Origin: Rhabditoides inermis
Taxonomy: Eukaryota > Nematoda > Chromadorea > Rhabditida > Rhabditidae
Length of the DNA: 64,000 nucleotides
Assembly: GCA_963966185.1 (NCBI GenBank)
Contig: CAWZYM010000126.1
Location: 497,001-561,000, forward strand
Direction of reading: 5' to 3'
Positions 28,814-43,100 of this stretch are shown here, in pieces; the stretch's first letter is position 1, and each line of letters starts with the position of its first letter. Below the pieces are notes generated by a model that was not told the DNA's origin, did no database searches, and saw only the letters and a list, made by a program, of their open reading frames with translations. A program made the translations under genes and the position numbers.

Positions 28814-31110
28814 TCACAAGCCTTTTGAGTGTTGTGGTGCAGGTTTTGTCAGTTTTCCTCGTCCTTGGTAGGGACTGCGAGTGTTTAATATACTGTCACA
28901 AGCCTTTTGAGTGTTGTGAAGCAGGTTTTGCCAATTTTCCTCATCCTTGGTAGGGACTGCGGGTGTATAATATATCGTCACTAGCCCCTTGAGTGTTGTG
29001 GTGCAGGTTTTGTCAATTTTCCTCATCCTTGGTAGGGACTGCGAGTGTTTAATATACTGTCACAAGCCTTTTGAGTGTTGTGAAGCAGGTTTTGCCAATT
29101 TTCCTCATCCTTGGTAGGGACTGGGAGTGTTCAATTCATTGTCACAAGCGTTTTGAGTGTTGTGGTGCAAGTTTTGCCAATTTTCCTCATCCTTGGTAGG
29201 GTCTGCGAGTGTATAATATATCGTCACAAGCCACTTGAGTTTTGTGGTGTAGGTTTTGTCAGTTTTCCTCATCCTTAGTAGGGTATGCGGGTGTTTAATA
29301 TTTTGTCACAAGCTTTTTAAGTGTTGTAGTGTAGGTTTTGTCAGTTTTTCTCATCCTTGGTAGGGACTGCGAGTGTTTAATATACTGTCACAAGCCTTTT
29401 GAGTGTTGTGAAGCAGGTTTTGCCAATTTTCCTCAATCTTGGTAGGGACTGCGAGTGTTTTATTTTATTGTCACAAGCCTCTTGAGTGTTGAAGTGCAGG
29501 TTTTGTCAATTTTCCTCATCCTTGGTAGGGACTGGAAATGTTTAATATGTTGTCACAAGCCTTTCGAGTGTTGTGGTGCAGGTTTTGTAAGTTTTCCTCA
29601 TCCTTGAGAGGGTCTGCGGGTGTTCAATTTATTGTCACAAGCGTTTTGAGTGTTGTGGTGCAGGTTTTGTCAGTTTTCCTCATCCTTGGTAGGGACTGCG
29701 GGTGTATAATATATCGTCACAAGCCACTTGAGTGTTGTGGTGCAGGTTTTGTCAGTTTTCCTCATCCTTGGTAGGGTCTGCGGGTGTTTAATATATTGTC
29801 ACAAGCCTCTTGAGTGTTGTAGTGCAGGTTTTGTCAACTTTCCTCGTCCTTGGTAGGGACTGGGAATGTTTAGTATATTGTCACAAGCCTCTCAAGTGTT
29901 GTGGTGCAGGTTTTGCCAATTTTCCTCATTCTTGGTAGTGACTGCGAGTGTTTAATATACTGTCACAAGCCTTTTGAGTGTTGTGAAGCAGGTTTTGTCA
30001 GTTTTCCTCGTCCTTGGTAGGGACTGCGAGTGTTTAATATACTGTCACAAGCCTTTTGAGTGTTGTGAAGCAGGTTTTGCCAATTTTCCTCATCCTTGGT
30101 AGGGACTGCGGGTGTATAATATATCGTCACTAGCCACTTGAGTGTTGTGGTGCAGGTTTTGTCAATTTTCCTCATCCTTGGTAGGGACTGCGAGTGTTTA
30201 ATATATTGTCACAAGCCTTTTGAGTGTTGTGAAGCAGGTTTTGCCAATTTTCCTCATCCTTGGTAGGGACTGGGAGTGTTCAATTCATTGTCACAAGCGT
30301 TTTGAGTGTTGTGGTGCAAGTTTTGCCAATTTTCCTCATCCTTGGTAGGGTCTGCGAGTGTATAATATATCGTCACAAGCCACTTGAGTTTTGTGGTGTA
30401 GGTTTTGTCAGTTTTCCTCATCCTTAGTAGGGTATGCGGGTGTTTAATATTTTGTCACAAGCTTTTTAAGTGTTGTAGTGTAGGTTTTGTCAGTTTTTCT
30501 CATCCTTGGTAGGGACTGCGAGTGTTTAATATACTGTCACAAGCCTTTTGAGTGTTGTGAAGCAGGTTTTGCCAATTTTCCTCAATCTTGGTAGGGACTG
30601 CGAGTGTTTTATTTTATTGTCACAAGCCTCTTGAGTGTTGAAGTGCAGGTTTTGTCAATTTTCCTCATCCTTGGTAGGGACTGGAAATGTTTAATATGTT
30701 GTCACAAGCCTTTCGAGTGTTGTGGTGCAGGTTTTGTAAGTTTTCCTCATCCTTGAGAGGGTCTGCGGGTGTTCAATTTATTGTCACAAGCGTTTTGAGT
30801 GTTGTGGTGCAGGTTTTGTCAGTTTTCCTCATCCTTGGTAGGGACTGCGGGTGTATAATATATCGTCACAAGCCACTTGAGTGTTGTGGTGCAGGTTTTG
30901 TCAGTTTTCCTCATCCTTGGTAGGGTCTGCGGGTGTTTAATATATTGTCACAAGCCTCTTGAGTGTTGTAGTGCAGGTTTTGTCAACTTTCCTCGTCCTT
31001 GGTAGGGACTGGGAATGTTTAGTATATTGTCACAAGCCTCTCAAGTGTTGTGGTGCAGGTTTTGCCAATTTTCCTCATTCTTGGTAGTGACTGCGAGTGT
31101 TTAATATACT
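28814..31110 (+). repeat. Satellite block repeated at 1,149 bp
   Basis: Marker monomers in 28814-29961 recur 1,149 bp downstream (28814 to 29963, 29538 to 30687), about 14 monomers. Markers are GAGTTTTGTGGTGTAGG, CCTTAGTAGGGTATGCGGG and CTTGAGAGGGTCTGCGGG. Confidence 0.75.
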
Positions 31111-34100
31111 GTCACAAGCCTTTTGAGTGTTGTGAAGCAGGTTTTGCCAATTTTCCTCATTCTTGGTAGGGACTGCGAGTGTTTTATTATATTGTCACAA
31201 GCCTCTTGAGTGTTGAAGTGCAGGTTTTGTCAATTTTCCTCATCCTTGGTAGGGACTGGGATTGTTTAATATATTGTCACAAGCCTTTCGAGTGTTGTGG
31301 TGCAAGTTTTGTCAATTTTCCTCATCCTTGGTAGGGACTGCGAGTGTTTTATTATATCGTCACAAGCCTTTTGAGTGTTGTAGTGCAGGTTTTGTCAATT
31401 TTCCTCATCCTTGGTAGGGACTGGGAATGTTTAATATATTGTCACAAGCCTTTCGAGTGTTGTGGTGCAGGTTTTGTCATTTTTCCTCATCCTTGGTAGG
31501 GTCTGCGGGTGTTTAATATATTGTCACAAGCCTCTCGAGTGTTGTAGTGCAGGTTTTGTCAATTTTCCTCATCCTTGGTAGGGACTGGGAGTGTTTAATA
31601 TTTTGTCACAAGCCTTTTGAAAGTTATAGTGTAGGTTTTGTCAGTTTTCCTCATCCTTGGTAGGGACTGCGGGTGTATAATATATCGTCACAAGCCACTT
31701 GAGTGTTGTGGTGCAGGTTTTTTGTCAATTTTCCTCATCCTTGGTAGAGACTGGGAATGTTTAATATATTGTCACAAGCCTTTCGAGTGTTGTGGTGCAG
31801 GTTTTGTCAGTTTTCCTCATCCTTGAGAGGGTCTGCGGGTGTTCAATTTATTGTCACAAGCGTTTTGAGTGTTGTGGTGCAGGTTTTGTCAGTTTTCCTC
31901 ATCCTTGGTAGGGACTGCGGGTGTATAATATATCGTCACAAGCCACTTGAGTGTTGTGGTGCAGGTTTTGTCAATTTTCCTCATCCTTGGTAGGGACTGC
32001 GAGTGTTTTATTATATCGTCACAAGCCTTTTGAGTGTTGTAGTGCAGGTTTTGTCAATTTTCCTTATCCTTGGTAGGGACTGCGGGTGTATAATATATCG
32101 TCACAAGCCACTTGAGTGTTGTGGTGCAGGTTTTTTGTCAATTTTCCTCATCCTTGGTAGAGACTGGGAATGTTTAATATATTGTCACAAGCCTTTCGAG
32201 TGTTGTGGTGCAGGTTTTGTCAGTTTTCCTCATCCTTGAGAGGGTCTGCGGGTGTTCAATTTATTGTCACAAGCGTTTTGAGTGTTGTGGTGCAGGTTTT
32301 GTCAGTTTTCCTCATCCTTGGTAGGGACTGCGGGTGTATAATATATCGTCACAAGCCACTTGAGTGTTGTGGTGCAGGTTTTGTCAATTTTCCTCATCCT
32401 TGGTAGGGACTGCGAGTGTTTTATTATATCGTCACAAGCCTTTTGAGTGTTGTAGTGCAGGTTTTGTCAATTTTCCTTATCCTTGGTAGGGACTGGGAAT
32501 GTTTAATATATTGTCACAAGCCTTTTGAGTGTTGTGGTGCAGGTTTTGTCAGTTTTCCTCATCCTTGGTAGGGTCTGCGGGTGTTTAATATATTGTCACA
32601 AGCCTCTTGAGTGTTGTAGTGCAGGTTTTGTCAACTTTCCTCGTCCTTGGTAGGGACTGGGAATGTTTAGTATATTGTCACAAGCCTCTCGAGTGTTGTG
32701 GTGCAGGTTTTACCAATTTTCCTCATCCTTGGTAGTGACTGCGAGTGTTTAATATACTGTCACAAGCCTTTTGAGTGTTGTGAAGCAGGTTTTGCCAATT
32801 TTCCTCATTCTTGGTAGGGACTGCGAGTGTTTTATTATATTGTCACAAGCCTCTTGAGTGTTGAAGTGCAGGTTTTGTCAATTTTCCTCATCCTTGGTAG
32901 GGACTGGGATTGTTTAATATATTGTCACAAGCCTTTCGAGTGTTGTGGTGCAAGTTTTGTCAGTTTTCCTCATCCTTGGTAGGGTCTGCGGGTGTTCAAT
33001 TTATTGTCACAAGCCTTTTGAAAGTTATAGTGTAGGTTTTGTCAGTTTTCCTCATCCTTGGTAGGGACTGCGGGTGTATAATATATCGTCACAAGCCACT
33101 TGAGTGTTGTGGTGCAGGTTTTGTCAATTTTCCTCATCCTTGGTAGGGACTGCGAGTGTTTTATTATATCGTCACAAGCCTTTTGAGTGTTGTAGTGCAG
33201 GTTTTGTCAATTTTCCTTATCCTTGGTAGGGACTGGGAATGTTTAATATTCTGTCACAAGCCTTTTGAGTGTTGTGGTGCAGGTTTTGTCAGTTTTCCTC
33301 GTCCTTGGTAGGGACTGCGAGTGTTTAATATACTGTCACAAGCCTTTTGAGTGTTGTGAAGCAGGTTCTGCCAATTTTCCTCATCCTTGGTAGGGACTGC
33401 GGGTGTATAATATATCATCACTAGCCACTTGAGTGTTGTGGTGCAGGTTTTGTCAATTTTCCTCATCCTTGGTAGGGACTGCGAGTGTTTAATATACTGT
33501 CACAAGCCTTTTGAGTGTTGTGAAACAGGTTTTGCCAATTTTCCTCATCCTTGGTAGGGACTGGGAGTGTTCAATTTATTGTCACAAGCGTTTTGAGTGT
33601 TGTGGTGCAAGTTTTGCCAATTTTCCTCATCCTTGGTAGGGTCTGCGAGTGTATAATATATCGTCACAAGCCACTTGAGTTTTGTGGTGTAGGTTTTGTC
33701 AGTTTTCCTCATCCTTAGTAGGGTATGCGGGTGTTTAATATTTTGTCACAAGCTTTTTAAGTGTTGTAGTGTAGGTTTTGTCAGTTTTTCTCATCCTTGG
33801 TAGGGACTGCGAGTGTTTAATATACTGTCACAAGCCTTTTGAGTGTTGTGAAGCAGGTTTTGCCAATTTTCCTCAATCTTGGTAGGGACTGCGAGTGTTT
33901 TATTTTATTGTCACAAGCCTCTTGAGTGTTGAAGTGCAGGTTTTGTCAATTTTCCTCATCCTTGGTAGGGACTGGAAATGTTTAATATATTGTCACAAGC
34001 CTTTCGAGTGTTGTGGTGCAGGTTTTGTCAGTTTTCCTCATCCTTGAGAGGGTCTGCGGGTGTTCAATTTATTGTCACAAGCGTTTTGAGTGTTGTGGTG

Positions 34101-37100
34101 CAGGTTTTGTCAGTTTTCCTCATCCTTGGTAGGGACTGCGGGTGTATAATATATCGTCACTAGCCACTTGAGTGTTGTGGTGCAGGTTTTGTCAATTTTC
34201 CTCATCCTTGGTAGGGACTGCGAGTGTTTAATATACTGTCACAAGCCTTTTGAGTGTTGTGAAGCAGGTTTTGCCAATTTTCCTCATCCTTGGTAGGGAC
34301 TGGGAGTGTTCAATTTATTGTCACAAGCGTTTTGAGTGTTGTGGTGCAAGTTTTGCCAATTTTCCTCATCCTTGGTAGGGTCTGCGAGTGTATAATATAT
34401 CGTCACAAGCCACTTGAGTTTTGTGGTGTAGGTTTTGTCAGTTTTCCTCATCCTTAGTAGGGTATGCGGGTGTTTAATATTTTGTCACAAGCTTTTTAAG
34501 TGTTGTAGTGTAGGTTTTGTCAGTTTTTCTCATCCTTGGTAGGGACTGCGAGTGTTTAATATACTGTCACAAGCCTCTCAAGTGTTGTGGTGCAGGTTTT
34601 GCCAATTTTCCTCATTCTTGGTAGTGACTGCGAGTGTTTAATATACTGTCACAAGCCTTTTGAGTGTTGTGAAGCAGGTTTTGCCAATTTTCCTCATTCT
34701 TGGTAGGGACTGCGAGTGTTTTATTATATTGTCACAAGCCTCTTGAGTGTTGAAGTGCAGGTTTTGTCAATTTTCCTCATCCTTGGTAGGGACTGGGATT
34801 GTTTAATATATTGTCACAAGCCTTTCGAGTGTTGTGGTGCAAGTTTTGTCAATTTTCCTCATCCTTGGTAGGGACTGCGAGTGTTTTATTATATCGTCAC
34901 AAGCCTTTTGAGTGTTGTAGTGCAGGTTTTGTCAATTTTCCTCATCCTTGGTAGGGACTGGGAATGTTTAATATATTGTCACAAGCCTTTCGAGTGTTAT
35001 GGTGCAGGTTTTGTCAGTTTTCCTCATCCTTGGTAGGGTCTGCGGGTGTTCAATTTTCTTTGGTAGGGACTGCGGGTGTATAATATATATATATAAAAAA
35101 AAACTTGGTAGGGACTGGGAGTGTTTAATATATTGTCACAAGCCTTTCGAGTGTTGTGGTGCAAGTTTTGTCAGTTTTCCTCATCCTTGGTAGGGTCTGC
35201 GGGTGTTCAATTTATTGTCACAAGCGTTTTGAGTGTTGTGGTGCAGGTTTTGTCAGTTTTCCTCATCTTTGGTAGGGACTGCGGGTGTATAATATATCGT
35301 CACAAGCCACTTGAGTGTTGTGGTGCAGGTTTTGTCAATTTTCCTCATCCTTGGTAGGGACTGCGAGTGTTTTATTTCATCGTCACAAGCCTTTTGAGTG
35401 TTGTAGTGCAGGTTTTGTCAATTTTCCTCATCCTTGGTAGGGACTGGGAATGTTTATTATATTGTCACAAGCCTTTTGAGTGTTATAGTGTAGGGGACTG
35501 CGAGTGTTTAGTATATTGTCACAAGCCTCTCGAATGTTGTGGTGCAGGTTTTGTCATTTTTCCTCATCCTTGGTAGGGTCTGCGGGTGTTTAATATATTG
35601 TCACAAGCCTCTTGAGTGTTGTAGTGCAGGTTTTGTCAATTTTCCTCATCCTTGGTAAGGACTGGGAGTGTTTAGTATATTGTCACAAGCCTCTCGAGTG
35701 TTGTGGTGCAGGTTTTGCCAATTTTCCTCATCCTTGGTAGGGACTGCGGGTGTATAATATGTCGTCACTAGCCACTTGAGTGTTGTGAAGCAGGTTTTGC
35801 CAATTTTCCTCATTCTTGGTAGGGACTGGGAATGTTTAATATATTGTCACAAGCCTTTTGAGTGTTGTGAAGCAGGTTTTGCCAATTTTCCTCATCCTTG
35901 GTAGGGACTGGGAGTGTTCAATTTATTGTCACAAGCGTTTTGAGTGTTGTGGTGCAAGTTTTGCCAATTTTCCTCATTTTTGGTAGGGTCTGCGGGTGTA
36001 TAATATATCGTCACAAGCCACTTGAATTTTGTGGTGCAGGTTTTGTCAATTTTCCTCAACCTTGGTAGGGACTGCGAGTGTTTAATATACTGTCACAAGC
36101 CTTTTGAGTGTTGTAGTGTAGGTTTTGTCAGTTTTCCTCATCCTTAGTAGGGTATGCGGGTGTTAAATATTTTGTCACAAGCCTTTTAAGTGTTGTAGTG
36201 TAGGTTTTGTCAGTTTTTCTCATCCCTGGTAGTGACTGCGAGTGTTTAATATACTGTCACAAGCCTTTTGAGTGTTGTGAAGCAGGTTTTGCCAATTTTC
36301 CTCATTCTTGGTAGGGACTGCGAGTGTTTTATTATATTGTCACAAGCCTCTTGAGTGTTGAAGTGCAGGTTTTGTCAATTTTCCTCATCCTTGGTAGGGA
36401 CTGGGAATGTTTAATATATTGTCACAAGCCTTTCGAGTGTTGTGGTGCAGGTTTTGTCAGTTTTCCTCATCCTTGGTAGGGTCTGCGGGTGTTCAATTTT
36501 CTTTGGTAGGGACTGCGGGTGTATAATAAATATATATATAAAAAAACTTGGTAGGGACTGGGAGTGTTTAATATATTGTCACAAGCCTTTCGAGTGTTGT
36601 GGTGCAAGTTTTGTCAGTTTTCCTCATCCTTGGTAGGGTCTGCGGGTGTTCAATTTATTGTCACAAGCGTTTTGAGTGTTGTGGTGCAGGTTTTGTCAGT
36701 TTTCCTCATCTTTGGTAGGGACTGCGGGTGTATAATATATCGTCACAAGCCACTTGAGTGTTATGGTGCAGGTTTTGTCAATTTTCCTCATCCTTGGTAG
36801 GGACTGCGAGTGTTTTATTTCATCGTCACAAGCCTTTTGAGTGTTGTAGTGCAGGTTTTGTCAATTTTCCTCATCCTTGGTAGGGACTGGGAATGTTTAA
36901 TATATTGTCACAAGCCTTTTGAGTGTTATAGTGTAGGGGACTGCGAGTGTTTAGTATATTGTCACAAGCCTCTCGAATGTTGTGGTGCAGGTTTTGTCAT
37001 TTTTCCTCATCCTTGGTAGGGTCTGCGGGTGTTTAATATATTGTCACAAGCCTCTTGAGTGTTGTAGTGCAGGTTTTGTCAATTTTCCTCATCCTTGGTA

Positions 37101-40100
37101 AGGACTGGGAGTGTTTAGTATATTGTCACAAGCCTCTCGAGTGTTGTGGTGCAGGTTTTGCCAATTTTCCTCATCCTTGGTAGGGACTGCGGGTGTATAA
37201 TATGTCGTCACTAGCCACTTGAGTGTTGTGAAGCAGGTTTTGCCAATTTTCCTCATTCTTGGTAGGGACTGGGAATGTTTAATATATTGTCACAAGCCTT
37301 TTGAGTGTTAAAGTGTAGGTTTTGTCAGTTTTCCTCATCCTTGGTAGGGACTGCGGGTGTATAATATATTGTCACAAGCCTCTTGAGTGTTGTAGTGCAG
37401 GTTTTGTCAATTTTCCTCATCCTTGGTAAGGACTGGGAGTGTTTAGTATATTGTCACAAGCCACTTGAGTGTTGTGGTGCAGGTTTTGTCAGTTTTCCTC
37501 ATCCTTGGTAGGGTCTGCGGGTGTTTAATATATTGTCACAAGCCTCTTGAGTGTTGTAGTGCAGGTTTTGTCAACTTTCCTCGTCCTTGGTAGGGACTGG
37601 GAATGTTTAGTATATTGTCACAAGCCTCTCAAGTGTTGTGGTGCAGGTTTTGCCAATTTTCCTCATTCTTGGTAGTGACTGCGAGTGTTTAATATACTGT
37701 CACAAGCCTTTTGAGTGTTGTGAAGCAGGTTTTGTCAGTTTTCCTCGTCCTTGGTAGGGACTGCGAGTGTTTAATATACTGTCACAAGCCTTTTGAGTGT
37801 TGTGAAGCAGGTTTTGCCAATTTTCCTCATCCTTGGTAGGGACTGCGGGTGTATAATATATCGTCACTAGCCACTTGAGTGTTGTGGTGCAGGTTTTGTC
37901 AATTTTCCTCATCCTTGGTAGGGACTGCGAGTGTTTAATATATTGTCACAAGCCTTTTGAGTGTTGTGAAGCAGGTTTTGCCAATTTTCCTCATCCTTGG
38001 TAGGGACTGGGAGTGTTCAATTCATTGTCACAAGCGTTTTGAGTGTTGTGGTGCAAGTTTTGCCAATTTTCCTCATCCTTGGTAGGGTCTGCGAGTGTAT
38101 AATATATCGTCACAAGCCACTTGAGTTTTGTGGTGTAGGTTTTGTCAGTTTTCCTCATCCTTAGTAGGGTATGCGGGTGTTTAATATTTTGTCACAAGCT
38201 TTTTAAGTGTTGTAGTGTAGGTTTTGTCAGTTTTTCTCATCCTTGGTAGGGACTGCGAGTGTTTAATATACTGTCACAAGCCTTTTGAGTGTTGTGAAGC
38301 AGGTTTTGCCAATTTTCCTCAATCTTGGTAGGGACTGCGAGTGTTTTATTTTATTGTCACAAGCCTCTTGAGTGTTGAAGTGCAGGTTTTGTCAATTTTC
38401 CTCATCCTTGGTAGGGACTGGAAATGTTTAATATGTTGTCACAAGCCTTTCGAGTGTTGTGGTGCAGGTTTTGTAAGTTTTCCTCATCCTTGAGAGGGTC
38501 TGCGGGTGTTCAATTTATTGTCACAAGCGTTTTGAGTGTTGTGGTGCAGGTTTTGTCAGTTTTCCTCATCCTTGGTAGGGACTGCGGGTGTATAATATAT
38601 CGTCACAAGCCACTTGAGTGTTGTGGTGCAGGTTTTGTCAGTTTTCCTCATCCTTGGTAGGGTCTGCGGGTGTTTAATATATTGTCACAAGCCTCTTGAG
38701 TGTTGTAGTGCAGGTTTTGTCAACTTTCCTCGTCCTTGGTAGGGACTGGGAATGTTTAGTATATTGTCACAAGCCTCTCAAGTGTTGTGGTGCAGGTTTT
38801 GCCAATTTTCCTCATTCTTGGTAGTGACTGCGAGTGTTTAATATACTGTCACAAGCCTTTTGAGTGTTGTGAAGCAGGTTTTGCCAATTTTCCTCATTCT
38901 TGGTAGGGACTGCGAGTGTTTTATTATATTGTCACAAGCCTCTTGAGTGTTGAAGTGCAGGTTTTGTCAATTTTCCTCATCCTTGGTAGGGACTGGGATT
39001 GTTTAATATATTGTCACAAGCCTTTCGAGTGTTGTGGTGCAAGTTTTGTCAATTTTCCTCATCCTTGGTAGGGACTGCGAGTGTTTTATTATATCGTCAC
39101 AAGCCTTTTGAGTGTTGTAGTGCAGGTTTTGTCAATTTTCCTCATCCTTGGTAGGGACTGGGAATGTTTAATATATTGTCACAAGCCTTTCGAGTGTTGT
39201 GGTGCAGGTTTTGTCATTTTTCCTCATCCTTGGTAGGGTCTGCGGGTGTTTAATATATTGTCACAAGCCTCTCGAGTGTTGTAGTGCAGGTTTTGTCAAT
39301 TTTCCTCATCCTTGGTAGGGACTGGGAGTGTTTAATATTTTGTCACAAGCCTTTTGAAAGTTATAGTGTAGGTTTTGTCAGTTTTCCTCATCCTTGGTAG
39401 GGACTGCGGGTGTATAATATATCGTCACAAGCCACTTGAGTGTTGTGGTGCAGGTTTTTTGTCAATTTTCCTCATCCTTGGTAGAGACTGGGAATGTTTA
39501 ATATATTGTCACAAGCCTTTCGAGTGTTGTGGTGCAGGTTTTGTCAGTTTTCCTCATCCTTGAGAGGGTCTGCGGGTGTTCAATTTATTGTCACAAGCGT
39601 TTTGAGTGTTGTGGTGCAGGTTTTGTCAGTTTTCCTCATCCTTGGTAGGGACTGCGGGTGTATAATATATCGTCACAAGCCACTTGAGTGTTGTGGTGCA
39701 GGTTTTGTCAATTTTCCTCATCCTTGGTAGGGACTGCGAGTGTTTTATTATATCGTCACAAGCCTTTTGAGTGTTGTAGTGCAGGTTTTGTCAATTTTCC
39801 TTATCCTTGGTAGGGACTGCGGGTGTATAATATATCGTCACAAGCCACTTGAGTGTTGTGGTGCAGGTTTTTTGTCAATTTTCCTCATCCTTGGTAGAGA
39901 CTGGGAATGTTTAATATATTGTCACAAGCCTTTCGAGTGTTGTGGTGCAGGTTTTGTCAGTTTTCCTCATCCTTGAGAGGGTCTGCGGGTGTTCAATTTA
40001 TTGTCACAAGCGTTTTGAGTGTTGTGGTGCAGGTTTTGTCAGTTTTCCTCATCCTTGGTAGGGACTGCGGGTGTATAATATATCGTCACAAGCCACTTGA

Positions 40101-43100
40101 GTGTTGTGGTGCAGGTTTTGTCAATTTTCCTCATCCTTGGTAGGGACTGCGAGTGTTTTATTATATCGTCACAAGCCTTTTGAGTGTTGTAGTGCAGGTT
40201 TTGTCAATTTTCCTTATCCTTGGTAGGGACTGGGAATGTTTAATATATTGTCACAAGCCTTTTGAGTGTTGTGGTGCAGGTTTTGTCAGTTTTCCTCATC
40301 CTTGGTAGGGTCTGCGGGTGTTTAATATATTGTCACAAGCCTCTTGAGTGTTGTAGTGCAGGTTTTGTCAACTTTCCTCGTCCTTGGTAGGGACTGGGAA
40401 TGTTTAGTATATTGTCACAAGCCTCTCGAGTGTTGTGGTGCAGGTTTTACCAATTTTCCTCATCCTTGGTAGTGACTGCGAGTGTTTAATATACTGTCAC
40501 AAGCCTTTTGAGTGTTGTGAAGCAGGTTTTGCCAATTTTCCTCATTCTTGGTAGGGACTGCGAGTGTTTTATTATATTGTCACAAGCCTCTTGAGTGTTG
40601 AAGTGCAGGTTTTGTCAATTTTCCTCATCCTTGGTAGGGACTGGGATTGTTTAATATATTGTCACAAGCCTTTCGAGTGTTGTGGTGCAAGTTTTGTCAG
40701 TTTTCCTCATCCTTGGTAGGGTCTGCGGGTGTTCAATTTATTGTCACAAGCCTTTTGAAAGTTATAGTGTAGGTTTTGTCAGTTTTCCTCATCCTTGGTA
40801 GGGACTGCGGGTGTATAATATATCGTCACAAGCCACTTGAGTGTTGTGGTGCAGGTTTTGTCAATTTTCCTCATCCTTGGTAGGGACTGCGAGTGTTTTA
40901 TTATATCGTCACAAGCCTTTTGAGTGTTGTAGTGCAGGTTTTGTCAATTTTCCTTATCCTTGGTAGGGACTGGGAATGTTTAATATTCTGTCACAAGCCT
41001 TTTGAGTGTTGTGGTGCAGGTTTTGTCAGTTTTCCTCGTCCTTGGTAGGGACTGCGAGTGTTTAATATACTGTCACAAGCCTTTTGAGTGTTGTGAAGCA
41101 GGTTCTGCCAATTTTCCTCATCCTTGGTAGGGACTGCGGGTGTATAATATATCATCACTAGCCACTTGAGTGTTGTGGTGCAGGTTTTGTCAATTTTCCT
41201 CATCCTTGGTAGGGACTGCGAGTGTTTAATATACTGTCACAAGCCTTTTGAGTGTTGTGAAACAGGTTTTGCCAATTTTCCTCATCCTTGGTAGGGACTG
41301 GGAGTGTTCAATTTATTGTCACAAGCGTTTTGAGTGTTGTGGTGCAAGTTTTGCCAATTTTCCTCATCCTTGGTAGGGTCTGCGAGTGTATAATATATCG
41401 TCACAAGCCACTTGAGTTTTGTGGTGTAGGTTTTGTCAGTTTTCCTCATCCTTAGTAGGGTATGCGGGTGTTTAATATTTTGTCACAAGCTTTTTAAGTG
41501 TTGTAGTGTAGGTTTTGTCAGTTTTTCTCATCCTTGGTAGGGACTGCGAGTGTTTAATATACTGTCACAAGCCTTTTGAGTGTTGTGAAGCAGGTTTTGC
41601 CAATTTTCCTCAATCTTGGTAGGGACTGCGAGTGTTTTATTTTATTGTCACAAGCCTCTTGAGTGTTGAAGTGCAGGTTTTGTCAATTTTCCTCATCCTT
41701 GGTAGGGACTGGAAATGTTTAATATATTGTCACAAGCCTTTCGAGTGTTGTGGTGCAGGTTTTGTCAGTTTTCCTCATCCTTGAGAGGGTCTGCGGGTGT
41801 TCAATTTATTGTCACAAGCGTTTTGAGTGTTGTGGTGCAGGTTTTGTCAGTTTTCCTCATCCTTGGTAGGGACTGCGGGTGTATAATATATCGTCACTAG
41901 CCACTTGAGTGTTGTGGTGCAGGTTTTGTCAATTTTCCTCATCCTTGGTAGGGACTGCGAGTGTTTAATATACTGTCACAAGCCTTTTGAGTGTTGTGAA
42001 GCAGGTTTTGCCAATTTTCCTCATCCTTGGTAGGGACTGGGAGTGTTCAATTTATTGTCACAAGCGTTTTGAGTGTTGTGGTGCAAGTTTTGCCAATTTT
42101 CCTCATCCTTGGTAGGGTCTGCGAGTGTATAATATATCGTCACAAGCCACTTGAGTTTTGTGGTGTAGGTTTTGTCAGTTTTCCTCATCCTTAGTAGGGT
42201 ATGCGGGTGTTTAATATTTTGTCACAAGCTTTTTAAGTGTTGTAGTGTAGGTTTTGTCAGTTTTTCTCATCCTTGGTAGGGACTGCGAGTGTTTAATATA
42301 CTGTCACAAGCCTCTCAAGTGTTGTGGTGCAGGTTTTGCCAATTTTCCTCATTCTTGGTAGTGACTGCGAGTGTTTAATATACTGTCACAAGCCTTTTGA
42401 GTGTTGTGAAGCAGGTTTTGCCAATTTTCCTCATTCTTGGTAGGGACTGCGAGTGTTTTATTATATTGTCACAAGCCTCTTGAGTGTTGAAGTGCAGGTT
42501 TTGTCAATTTTCCTCATCCTTGGTAGGGACTGGGATTGTTTAATATATTGTCACAAGCCTTTCGAGTGTTGTGGTGCAAGTTTTGTCAATTTTCCTCATC
42601 CTTGGTAGGGACTGCGAGTGTTTTATTATATCGTCACAAGCCTTTTGAGTGTTGTAGTGCAGGTTTTGTCAATTTTCCTCATCCTTGGTAGGGACTGGGA
42701 ATGTTTAATATATTGTCACAAGCCTTTCGAGTGTTATGGTGCAGGTTTTGTCAGTTTTCCTCATCCTTGGTAGGGTCTGCGGGTGTTCAATTTTCTTTGG
42801 TAGGGACTGCGGGTGTATAATATATATATATAAAAAAAAACTTGGTAGGGACTGGGAGTGTTTAATATATTGTCACAAGCCTTTCGAGTGTTGTGGTGCA
42901 AGTTTTGTCAGTTTTCCTCATCCTTGGTAGGGTCTGCGGGTGTTCAATTTATTGTCACAAGCGTTTTGAGTGTTGTGGTGCAGGTTTTGTCAGTTTTCCT
43001 CATCTTTGGTAGGGACTGCGGGTGTATAATATATCGTCACAAGCCACTTGAGTGTTGTGGTGCAGGTTTTGTCAATTTTCCTCATCCTTGGTAGGGACTG